48,914 nt of DNA from JACRAR01 sp041674385 (GTDB taxonomy: Bacteria; Pseudomonadota; Gammaproteobacteria; Burkholderiales; Rhodocyclaceae), in contig JBAYVU010000024.1 of assembly GCA_041674385.1 (NCBI GenBank), forward strand, positions 1-48,914. Reading direction: 5' to 3'. Positions 41,475-48,914 of this stretch are shown one piece after another. Position 1 is the stretch's first letter. Each line of letters starts with the position of its first letter. A model generated the notes under the pieces. That model was not told where the DNA came from and did no database searches. It worked only from the letters and a program-made list of their open reading frames with translations. A program made the translations under genes and the position numbers.

Positions 41475-43139
41475 CTAGTGGCTGATCGGCTTGTAGCGGA
41501 TGCGTTTGGGGCGCGCGCCTTCCTCGCCCAGCCGCTTCTTCTTGTCCGCCTCGTATTCCTGGTAGTTGCCGTTGAAGAAGACCCATTGCGACTCGCCTTC
41601 GCAGGCGAGAATGTGCGTGGCGATGCGGTCGAGAAACCATCTGTCATGCGAGATCACCAGCACGCAGCCGGCGAATTCGAGCAGCGCGTCTTCGAGGGCG
41701 CGCAGGGTTTCGACGTCGAGGTCGTTGGAGGGTTCGTCGAGCAGCAGCACGTTGCCGCCGGCGATCAGGGTCTTGGCCAGGTGCAGGCGGCCGCGTTCGC
41801 CGCCGGAGAGGGTGCCGACGATTTTCTGCTGGTCGCCGCCTTTGAAGTTGAAGCGTCCGATGTAGGCGCGCGAAGGGGTCTGGTATTTGCCGACGGTGAG
41901 GATGTCGGCGCCGCCGGAGATTTCCTCGAACACCGTCTTGTCGCCGCTCAAAGCTTCGCGGCTTTGGTCGACGTGGGAGATTTTTACCGTCGGGCCGATT
42001 TTCACCGTACCTGAGTCGGGCTGTTCCTTGCCGGTGATCATTTTGAACAGCGTCGATTTGCCAGCGCCGTTGGGGCCGATGATGCCGACGATGGCACCGG
42101 GCGGAATGCTGAAGCTCAGCTTGTCGATCAGCAGGCGATCGCCGAAGCCCTTGCCGACGTTCTCGAACTCGATCACCTCGTTGCCGAGGCGTTCGGCGAC
42201 CGGGATGAATATTTCTTGCGTCTCGTTGCGCTTCTGGTATTCCTCGGAACTCAGCTCGTTGAAACGCGACAGCCGCGCCTTGCTCTTGGCCTGGCGCGCC
42301 TTGGGGTTCTGCCGCACCCATTCGAGTTCCTGCTTCATCGCCTTGATGCGCGCGCCTTCCTGTTTGGCCTCGATTTCCAGGCGTTGCTCCTTCTGCTCCA
42401 GCCATGACGAATAGTTGCCCTTCCAGGGGATGCCCTGGCCGCGGTCGAGTTCCAGGATCCATTCGGCGGCGTTGTCGAGGAAGTAGCGGTCGTGCGTCAC
42501 CGCCACCACGGTGCCGGGGAAGCGGGTGAGGAATTGTTCCAGCCATTCCACCGATTCGGCATCGAGATGGTTGGTCGGTTCGTCCAGCAGCAGCATGTCG
42601 GGCTTGGACAGCAGCAGCCGGCACAGCGCCACGCGGCGCTTCTCGCCGCCGGACAGGATGCCGATCTTGGCTTCCCACGGCGGCAGGCCGAGCGCATCGG
42701 CGGCGATCTCGAGCTGATGTTCGACATCGCTTCCGGCGGCGGCGATAATGCCCTCGTACTTGGCTTGCTCCTCGGCGAGCTTGTCGAAGTCGGCATCGGC
42801 TTCCGCATAGGCGGCGTAGATTTCCTCCAGCTTCTGCTTGGCGGTCATGAGTTCGCCCAGGCCGCTCTCGACGGCTTGGCGCACGGTGTTTTCAGGATCG
42901 AGCTGCGGCTCCTGGGGCAGGTAGCCGATGGAAAGATTCGGCATCGGCCGGGCTTCGCCGATGATGTCTTGATCTATGCCCGCCATGATGCGCAGCACGG
43001 TGGACTTGCCCGAACCGTTGAGGCCGAGCACGCCGATTTTTGCGCCGGGGAAGAAGGATAGCGAGATGTCCTTGAGAATTTGACGTTTGGGCGGGACAAT
43101 CTTGCCGACGCGATTCATGGTAAAAACGTATTGAGCTAT
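41475..43139 (-). CDS. ettA: Energy-dependent translational throttle EttA (ABC-F), probable AUA start
   Basis: EttA binds the ribosomal E site and gates entry into elongation by the ATP/ADP ratio. Two ABC cassettes are seen (GLNGSGKST and GPNGAGKST; LSGGEKRR and LSGGERGR; LLDEPTNHLD and LLDEPSNDLD) with the arm between. The family starts MAQ(Y/F)V(F/Y)TM; here the seven codons before the ATG at 43118 read I-A-Q-Y-V-F-T, with ATA (43137-43139) at the exact place of the normal start codon. I therefore extend the gene to 43139. The alternative is a 547-residue form from 43118, lacking seven conserved residues. No Shine-Dalgarno is evident for either. Confidence 0.88.
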   Translation of the reverse strand: MAQYVFTMNRVGKIVPPKRQILKDISLSFFPGAKIGVLGLNGSGKSTVLRIMAGIDQDIIGEARPMPNLSIGYLPQEPQLDPENTVRQAVESGLGELMTAKQKLEEIYAAYAEADADFDKLAEEQAKYEGIIAAAGSDVEHQLEIAADALGLPPWEAKIGILSGGEKRRVALCRLLLSKPDMLLLDEPTNHLDAESVEWLEQFLTRFPGTVVAVTHDRYFLDNAAEWILELDRGQGIPWKGNYSSWLEQKEQRLEIEAKQEGARIKAMKQELEWVRQNPKARQAKSKARLSRFNELSSEEYQKRNETQEIFIPVAERLGNEVIEFENVGKGFGDRLLIDKLSFSIPPGAIVGIIGPNGAGKSTLFKMITGKEQPDSGTVKIGPTVKISHVDQSREALSGDKTVFEEISGGADILTVGKYQTPSRAYIGRFNFKGGDQQKIVGTLSGGERGRLHLAKTLIAGGNVLLLDEPSNDLDVETLRALEDALLEFAGCVLVISHDRWFLDRIATHILACEGESQWVFFNGNYQEYEADKKKRLGEEGARPKRIRYKPISH

Positions 43140-43201
43140 GTGTGCTTGATAGTGTGATGAGTGAAAGAGCGCAAGCTTAACCGACCTTGAGGATTCTTTG
43201 G

Positions 43202-44188
43202 GTGGGCTTTATCTCGAATTTGATGGGTTGGCGCGACAAGCCGCCACCGCTCGACGCAGCCGAGTCGCAGGCGCTCGAGCATGCCGTGGCGGTGGTCGAT
43301 CCCTTGCTCAAGACGGTTTCCGCTTACCAGCGGCGCATGGCGCCGGCGCTGCGCCATGCGCTGGCTTATTGCGACGGGCTGGTGGCGGCAGTGCCGGGAC
43401 CGATCGAGGTAAATGCCCATGCTTTCGCCGCCGACCCGCTGGTTCATGCGCTGTTTGCCACATCCGGCGACATCGCCATGACCTTGGGCAAGAGCCGGGC
43501 GGTGAAGGAGTATCTGGCCGAGCCGGCCGGTGCGCTGGCCGATGATTTCTATGCCTTGCTGGGCATGCGCCTGCATGAAAAGAAAGTCATGGGCATGGCG
43601 TTGCGCGGCGATATCGTGTGTACCGACATGCCCCAGAAGCTGCTTTACTTTTCCGATCACACCCTGCGGGAATTGACTCCCGACCTCGATGAAACCCGTC
43701 GCCGCCTCAGGACCGCCGCCTTCGACAGTCTGGCGACCAGCTTTGCCGCGCAGTTGGCGGATATGCGCAAAGAGCGGCAGGAGTTGCACGACCGATGGGA
43801 GATGCAGCGCGCCTTGTCCTCCCGGAGGCAGCAAGCCGCTGCATCGACGACCGACAGCCGCGTTGCCCAGCGTCGCGAGGAACTTGAAGAAAGCCTGCGT
43901 CTGGCCGCCGCGGCCCTCTCCCCTGAACGCGTGCTCGATGCCTTGGTGGCATGGCTGGCCGCGCCCGAATTGCATCTTCATCTGGACCCGACCACGGTGT
44001 CGGTGGATCGGATGGGCGTCATACTCGACACCGCCTCGCCCGATGCGCAGGCCAGCACGCTCAGTTTCCCCGAACTGATCGGCCGCGACCGGCGCAACTG
44101 GATCGTCCTGATCGCGCGGATTTCCCGGGAAGAGGCGCTGCGCGGCGTGGCCCAGCAGCAGGAAGCCAGCCGCTACCTGATCATCTGA
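43202..44188 (+). CDS. Hypothetical protein
   Basis: About 328 residues, soluble and mostly helical, with a long coiled-coil-like stretch near 180-240 (ADMRKERQELHDRWEMQRALSS, then REELEESLRLAAAAL). No cofactor motif is seen. The start is uncertain: GTG at 43202 has GAGG nine bases upstream; TTG at 43187 and ATG at 43223 are alternatives. It lies 23 bases before the formate dehydrogenase genes and may be in their operon. Function unknown. Confidence 0.7.
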   Translation: MGFISNLMGWRDKPPPLDAAESQALEHAVAVVDPLLKTVSAYQRRMAPALRHALAYCDGLVAAVPGPIEVNAHAFAADPLVHALFATSGDIAMTLGKSRAVKEYLAEPAGALADDFYALLGMRLHEKKVMGMALRGDIVCTDMPQKLLYFSDHTLRELTPDLDETRRRLRTAAFDSLATSFAAQLADMRKERQELHDRWEMQRALSSRRQQAAASTTDSRVAQRREELEESLRLAAAALSPERVLDALVAWLAAPELHLHLDPTTVSVDRMGVILDTASPDAQASTLSFPELIGRDRRNWIVLIARISREEALRGVAQQQEASRYLII

Positions 44189-44211
44189 GCCATCTCTTCC
44201 CATCCCTGCCC

Positions 44212-45927
44212 ATGCCGACCCTGGACGAAACCGACCGCCGGCGTATCGCCCATCCCAAGGGGCGCCGCGTCGAAGCCGCCGCGCGCGACGAACTGGCCAA
44301 GCTGCTTGGGCCGCTTGAAGCGGGCGAATTGCGCCGCGAGCGTTTGCTCGAATACTTGCATGTCGTCCAGGATGCGCGCGGCCACCTGCCTGTCGCGTTG
44401 CTGGCGGCACTGGCCGAAGCGCTGAAGCTTTCCCAGGCGGAAGTCTTCGAGGTCGCGAGCTTTTACCATCACTTGGACGTCGTCCAGGATGGTCAGGCGG
44501 CGCCGCCGGCGACGACGTTGCGGGTATGCGCCACCGGCGCCTGCGCGCTGGCAGGGGGCCAGGCCTTGGCGCAGCGATTGCGCGATCTGCTCGGCCCCTC
44601 GGTACGTGTGCTGGCATCGCCCTGCATCGGCCGCTGCGAGTGCGCGCCGGCGGCGCTGATCGGCGGCGAAGCGCTGGGGAATGCCACCCACGAGCGCATC
44701 GGCGCGGCGCTTGCCGGCAGCTTGCCGCTGCCCGAGCTTGCCGCTGTGCCGATGTCGCTGGCGGAGTATCGTCGCCAGGGCGGCTATCAAGTGCTCGATG
44801 AATGCCGGCAAGGAAAGCGCGGCGCTGAGGCTACCATCGCGCTGCTGGAACAGTCCGGCTTGCGCGGCCTGGGCGGGGCGGGTTTCCCGGCCGGGCGCAA
44901 GTGGCGCGCGGTGCGCGAGCAGCCCGCGCCGCGCATGATGGCGGTCAATATCGATGAAGGCGAACCCGGCACATTCAAGGATCGCTGGTATCTCGAACGC
45001 GATCCGCATCGTTTCCTCGAAGGGATGCTGATTGCCGCCAGTGTCGTCGGCATCGATGTCATCTACATTTACCTGCGCGACGAATATGCCGAGTGCCGGC
45101 GCCTCCTCGGCCATGCCCTGGCCGAGCTGGCGGGGCTCGCCGACGAGCTGCCGGCGATCGAATTGCGCCGCGGCGCCGGCGCCTATGTCTGCGGCGAAGA
45201 GTCGGCCATGATCGAATCGCTTGAGGGCAAGCGCGGCATGCCGCGACTGCGGCCACCCTATGTGGCCGCAGTCGGCTTGTTCGGCCGGCCTACGCTGGTG
45301 CACAATTTCGAGACGCTCTACTGGGTGCCCGCGATCCTCCGGGACGGCCCGCAGGCCTTTGCCAGCCATGGCCGCCATGGCCGCAGCGGTCTGCGCTCGT
45401 TCTCGGTGTCGGGACGGGTGCGCCAGCCCGGCGTCAAGCTGGCGCCGGCCGGCATCACGCTGCGCGAACTGGTCGATGAATATTGCGGCGGCATGGCGGA
45501 CGGGCATGAACTGTATGCCTACCTGCCCGGCGGCGCCTCCGGCGGGATACTGCCGGCGAGCCTGGCCGACTTGCCGCTCGACTTCGACGCCTTGCAGCCG
45601 TACGGCTGCTTCATCGGTTCGGCGGCGGTGATCGTCTTGTCGCGGCACGACTCGGCGCGCGAGATGGCGCTGGGCATGATGAATTTCTTCGCCGCGGAAT
45701 CCTGCGGCCAGTGCGCTCCCTGCCGCCTGGGAACGGCCAAGGCCGCGCAGTTGATGACCGCGCCGCGCTGGGATGAACCGCTGCTGCGCGATCTGGCGCA
45801 GGCCATGACGGACGCATCGATTTGCGGACTCGGTCAGGCCGCGCCCAATCCGCTGCTGTGCGTACTCAAGTATTTCCCCCATGAAGTCGGGGCGGAGAAC
45901 CCGTCTCGCGAGGATACCGGCCGATGA
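44212..45927 (+). CDS. fdsB: NAD-dependent formate dehydrogenase beta subunit, NuoE-NuoF fusion
   Basis: A 571-residue protein. The N-terminal part (about 1-165) is NuoE-like, with [2Fe-2S] ligands C106, C111, C138 and C142. The rest is NuoF-like: GLGGAGFPAGRKW, the FMN/NAD site GAGAYVCGEESAMIESLEG and the [4Fe-4S] motif SCGQCAPCRLG with the late Cys in CGLGQ. In Fds-type enzymes NuoE (FdsG) and NuoF (FdsB) are often separate genes; here they are one. It passes electrons from the molybdenum subunit to NAD+. The start at 44212 gives MPTLDETDRRR. The stop overlaps the start of the alpha gene. Confidence 0.92.
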   Translation: MPTLDETDRRRIAHPKGRRVEAAARDELAKLLGPLEAGELRRERLLEYLHVVQDARGHLPVALLAALAEALKLSQAEVFEVASFYHHLDVVQDGQAAPPATTLRVCATGACALAGGQALAQRLRDLLGPSVRVLASPCIGRCECAPAALIGGEALGNATHERIGAALAGSLPLPELAAVPMSLAEYRRQGGYQVLDECRQGKRGAEATIALLEQSGLRGLGGAGFPAGRKWRAVREQPAPRMMAVNIDEGEPGTFKDRWYLERDPHRFLEGMLIAASVVGIDVIYIYLRDEYAECRRLLGHALAELAGLADELPAIELRRGAGAYVCGEESAMIESLEGKRGMPRLRPPYVAAVGLFGRPTLVHNFETLYWVPAILRDGPQAFASHGRHGRSGLRSFSVSGRVRQPGVKLAPAGITLRELVDEYCGGMADGHELYAYLPGGASGGILPASLADLPLDFDALQPYGCFIGSAAVIVLSRHDSAREMALGMMNFFAAESCGQCAPCRLGTAKAAQLMTAPRWDEPLLRDLAQAMTDASICGLGQAAPNPLLCVLKYFPHEVGAENPSREDTGR

Positions 45928-48656
45928 GCCGCATCGAGTTCACCCTCGATGGCCGCAGCATCGGCGCGCAGGACGGTGAGACCATCCTGGAAGCGGCGCA
46001 GCGGCATGGGGTGGAGATCCCTCACCTGTGCTGCCAAACGGGCATGCAGCCCGCCGGCAACTGCCGCGCCTGTGTGGTCGAAATCGACGGCGAACGCACG
46101 CTGGCGCCCTCCTGTTGCCGGACGCCGAAGGCCGGCATGGTGGTGCATGCCGAGAGCCCGCGCGCGCGCCACTCGCAGAAGCTGGTGCTGGAACTGCTGA
46201 GCGCCGGGGCGAAAGATTTTCGCGAGCACAGCCAGTACAGCCAGTCATCGGCACTGGCGCTCTGGTGCGAGCGGCTGGGTGTGAATGGATCGCGTTTTCC
46301 GGCTGCCGCCGAATCCGTCCCGCCGGATTTGTCGCACCCGGCCATCGGCGTTGACCTCGACGCCTGCATCCTCTGCACTCGCTGCCTGCGCGCCTGCCGC
46401 GACGTGCAGGGCAACGACGTGATCGGACTGGCCGGGCGCGGCGCGCAGGCGCGGATCGTCTTCGACTGCGACGCCTTGCTGGGCGGCTCTTCCTGCGTCG
46501 CTTGCGGCGAATGCGTGCAGGCCTGCCCGACCGGTGCGCTGATGCCGGCGCGCCAATCGGCGCAAGCGCCCGCCGAACGCCAGGTGGTTTCGGTCTGTCC
46601 CTACTGCGGCGTCGGCTGCCAGCTGACCTACCACGTCAGCGACAATGTCATCCGCTACGTGACCGGCCACGACGGTCCGGCCAATGCCGGACGCCTGTGC
46701 GTGAAAGGCCGTTACGGTTTCGATTACATCCACCATGCGCAGCGCCTGGACATGCCGCTGGTGCGCCGCAATGACGTTCCCAAGCGGGCCGGCGAGCGGA
46801 TCGATCCGGCCAATCCGTGGACGCATTTCCGCGCGGCGAGTTGGGAGGAAGCCCTCGACCTCGCCGCCGGCGGGCTGCGGCACATACTTGAACGTCATGG
46901 ATCGCGAGCACTGGCCGGCTTCGGTTCGGCCAAGTGCAGCAACGAGGAGGCTTACCTGTTCCAGAAGCTGGTGCGCACGGGCTTTGGCAACAACAACGTC
47001 GACCATTGCACGCGTCTGTGCCACGCCTCTTCGGTGGCCGCACTGCTGGAAGGCGTCGGCTCGGGCGCGGTGTCCAACCCGGTGCGCGATGTCGAGCACG
47101 CGGCATTGATATTCGTGATCGGCGCCAATCCCAGCGCCAACCATCCGGTGGCGGCGAGCTTCATCAAGAATGCCGTGCGACACGGCGCCAGGCTGGTCGT
47201 GGCCGACCCGCGTCGCACCGAGCTGATGCGCCATGCCGCCTGGAGCCTGCAATTCCGCCCCGATACCGACGTGGCCCTGCTCAACGCGCTGCTGCATACC
47301 GTGATCGAGGAAGACCTCTGCGACCGGAACTTCATTGCCGCGCGCACTCACGGCTATCCGGAACTGGCCGACAAGGTCCGCGCCTATTCGCCCGAACTCA
47401 TGGCGCCGATCTGCGGCATTCCGGCACAGACCATCCGCGAGGTGGCGCGCGCTTATGCCACATCCAGGGCTTCGATGATCTTCTGGGGCATGGGCGTTTC
47501 CCAGCATACGCACGGCACCGACAACGTCCGTTGCCTGATCGCCCTTTGCCTGGCGACCGGCCAGATCGGCCGTCCCGGCACCGGCCTGCATCCGCTGCGC
47601 GGCCAGAACAATGTGCAGGGCGCCTCCGACGCCGGTCTGATCCCGATGATGTATCCGGATTACCAGCGCGTCGACAACCCGGTCGTGCGCAAGAAGTTCG
47701 AGGAGTCCTGGGGCATGGCGCTCGACCCCGAACCCGGCCTCACCGTGGTCGAGACGCTCGATGCGATCCATGCCGGAGATATCCACGGCATGCTCATCCT
47801 CGGCGAGAACCCCGCCATGTCCGATCCCGACCTCAACCATGCCCGCGCCGCGCTGGCGAAGCTGGAGTGGCTGGTGGTACAGGACATCTTCCTCACCGAA
47901 ACCGCGATGCTGGCCGACGTCGTCCTGCCCGCTGCGGCCTTCGCCGAGAAACGCGGCAGCGTCACCAACACCGACCGCTTGGTGCAATTCGCCCGCCCGG
48001 CCGTGCGTCCGCCCGGCCAGGCCAAACCCGACTGGTGGATTACCCAGGAAATCGCGCGTCGCCTCGGGCTGCCGTGGGCGTATGCGGACATTTCCGAGGT
48101 ATATGAGGAAATGCGCCGGACCATGCCGTCGATCCAGGGGATCAAGTGGGACAGGCTGGAACGGGAAGGGGCGGTCACTCATCCCTGTCCCGACGAGCAT
48201 GCGCCTGGGCAAAGCGTGGTGTTCATCGAACGCTTCCCGACCGCCGACGGGCGTGCCACGTTCAAGCCTGTGGATCTGCAAACGGCAGCGGAATTGCCGG
48301 ATACGGACTTTCCCTGGGTGCTGATGACCGGCCGCCAGTTGGAACACTGGCATACCGGCGCGATGACCCGGCGCAGCCGCGTGCTCGATGCCATCGAACC
48401 GAGCGCCACGGTTTCCATCCATCCGCTCGACTTGGCCGCGCTGGGTCGCCAGCCCGGCCAAACTCTGCGCCTCACCAACCGGCGCGGCAGCATTGTCATG
48501 GCCGCCCGGGCCGACGACGCGATCCCGCGCGGCGCGGTCTTCATCGCCTTCGCCTACCATGAGGCCGCCGCCAACCTGCTCACCAACCCGCAGCTCGATC
48601 CGGCCGGCAAGATACCCGAGTTCAAGTTCTGCGCGGTGAACGTCGAAGCGTGCTAG
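45924..48656 (+). CDS. fdsA: NAD-dependent formate dehydrogenase alpha (molybdenum) subunit
   Basis: A 910-residue molybdopterin enzyme that oxidises formate to CO2. In order: N-terminal [2Fe-2S] domain (HLCCQ...GNCRAC, 36-50), two [4Fe-4S] sites (CILCTRCLRACRD at 148 and CVACGECVQACP at 191), the bis-MGD domain cluster (CPYCGVGCQ at 225 with C259), and the active-site motif HCTRLCHAS with C366 as the molybdenum ligand and the conserved H367 after it. A cysteine, not selenocysteine, is used. It overlaps fdsB by four bases (ATGA). The accessory genes fdsC/fdsD are not within the window; they may lie beyond its end or elsewhere. Confidence 0.94.
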   Translation: MSRIEFTLDGRSIGAQDGETILEAAQRHGVEIPHLCCQTGMQPAGNCRACVVEIDGERTLAPSCCRTPKAGMVVHAESPRARHSQKLVLELLSAGAKDFREHSQYSQSSALALWCERLGVNGSRFPAAAESVPPDLSHPAIGVDLDACILCTRCLRACRDVQGNDVIGLAGRGAQARIVFDCDALLGGSSCVACGECVQACPTGALMPARQSAQAPAERQVVSVCPYCGVGCQLTYHVSDNVIRYVTGHDGPANAGRLCVKGRYGFDYIHHAQRLDMPLVRRNDVPKRAGERIDPANPWTHFRAASWEEALDLAAGGLRHILERHGSRALAGFGSAKCSNEEAYLFQKLVRTGFGNNNVDHCTRLCHASSVAALLEGVGSGAVSNPVRDVEHAALIFVIGANPSANHPVAASFIKNAVRHGARLVVADPRRTELMRHAAWSLQFRPDTDVALLNALLHTVIEEDLCDRNFIAARTHGYPELADKVRAYSPELMAPICGIPAQTIREVARAYATSRASMIFWGMGVSQHTHGTDNVRCLIALCLATGQIGRPGTGLHPLRGQNNVQGASDAGLIPMMYPDYQRVDNPVVRKKFEESWGMALDPEPGLTVVETLDAIHAGDIHGMLILGENPAMSDPDLNHARAALAKLEWLVVQDIFLTETAMLADVVLPAAAFAEKRGSVTNTDRLVQFARPAVRPPGQAKPDWWITQEIARRLGLPWAYADISEVYEEMRRTMPSIQGIKWDRLEREGAVTHPCPDEHAPGQSVVFIERFPTADGRATFKPVDLQTAAELPDTDFPWVLMTGRQLEHWHTGAMTRRSRVLDAIEPSATVSIHPLDLAALGRQPGQTLRLTNRRGSIVMAARADDAIPRGAVFIAFAYHEAAANLLTNPQLDPAGKIPEFKFCAVNVEAC

Positions 48657-48675
48657 TACATAGTTATCGAAATAA

Positions 48676-48772
48676 TGATGGATAAAACCATTGCTTCGTC
48701 ATTCCGGCGAAAGCCGGAATCCAGTACGTTTCTGTATCCCGGCTTTCGCCGGGATGACGCATTTATCCATCA
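48676..48772. repeat. Nested palindromic element of two inverted REPs
   Basis: Outer arms TGATGGATAAA (48676-48686) and TTTATCCATCA (48762-48772) are perfect inverted repeats. Inside, a REP (48697-48727, CGTC head, CCGGCGAAAGCCGG stem, CCAGTAC tail) faces an inverted copy (48735-48760), so the arms of about 24 bp agree at 22 positions. The unit resembles a MITE or BIME. It is the same REP family as at 38235 and 38577. Confidence 0.88.
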
Positions 48773-48800
48773 ATTCACGCATGATTGACCACTAGCCTAA

Positions 48801-48914
48801 CAGGGGAGACCCCCCGGCTCTGCCGGGGAGGCAGTAACAGTTTGACAATTTAGGGAGTCCATCGAAGAAACTCCCAATCGTGAGCCGCCAAGCACACGAA
48901 AGGAAATTTCACGA
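48801..48914 (+). other. Hairpin and leader, possible insertion-sequence end
   Basis: CCCCGGC-TCT-GCCGGGG (48812-48828) lies after CAGGGGAGAC. The region then continues without a gene to AAAGGAAA near 48898, which looks like a ribosome site for a gene starting just outside the window. A subterminal hairpin followed by a leader is the design of IS200/IS605-type or similar mobile-element ends, but the window stops before any coding sequence, so the identity is open. Confidence 0.35.

Overview
The window looks like a chromosomal segment of a GC-rich, chemolithotrophic sulfur-oxidising betaproteobacterium (Nitrosomonadales-like). The basis is the oxidative type of dsr cluster (dsrAB with dsrEFH and dsrL), a complete sulfate importer, and the style of the housekeeping genes (accA, tilS, ettA, slyX). 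Genus cannot be fixed from the sequence alone.

Layout. 1-120: the 3' end of a 5S rRNA and its terminator, closing an rRNA operon. 213-2788: accA, tilS and a small exported helical protein. 2836-3393: an exported PEBP protein. 3435-10585 (minus): six tightly overlapping genes for a membrane complex of the Hyf/complex-I type, whose large subunit has lost the nickel-iron ligands, so it is an energy-converting-hydrogenase-related (Ehr) complex and not a hydrogenase. 10943-14168 (minus): two exported caspase-like proteases in one operon. 14671-27479 (minus): cobA, dsrN and dsrPOJLKMCHFEBA, that is the reverse dissimilatory sulfite reductase pathway with its siroheme supply. 27686-29417 (plus): a divergent four-gene operon with a 74-aa protein, a Cas6/Cmx6-type RAMP protein with no CRISPR array near it, a tandem TusA protein and a DsrC paralogue with an unusual cysteine pattern. 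29574-30228: a vapBC-type toxin-antitoxin pair with a clear promoter/operator. 30426-33963: conserved hypothetical, second PEBP, small membrane protein, HDOD protein and metallo-beta-lactamase-fold protein. 34094-37926: sulfate ABC transporter. 37995-38599: slyX and a GIY-YIG gene flanked by inverted REP palindromes. 38806-40494: ankyrin-like exported protein and a DUF433/DUF5615 pair. 40622-44188: DODA dioxygenase, ettA (apparently with an AUA start) and a hypothetical. 44212-48656: formate dehydrogenase beta (NuoE-NuoF fusion) and alpha subunits. 48657-48914: a nested REP palindrome and a second hairpin with an insertion-sequence-like leader.

How the genes work together. DsrC carries sulfur handed over through DsrEFH. 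DsrAB (siroheme made via CobA, amidated by DsrN) oxidises it to sulfite. DsrMKJOP connects DsrC to the quinone pool and periplasmic cytochrome chemistry, and DsrL links the pathway to NAD(H). The divergent operon adds two more sulfur-carrier proteins (di-TusA and the DsrC paralogue), and the Cas6-like protein sits inside it. Formate dehydrogenase and the Ehr complex are further redox modules of a respiratory chemolithotroph. The most novel-looking feature is the Cas6-like RAMP gene embedded in a sulfur-carrier operon facing dsrA.
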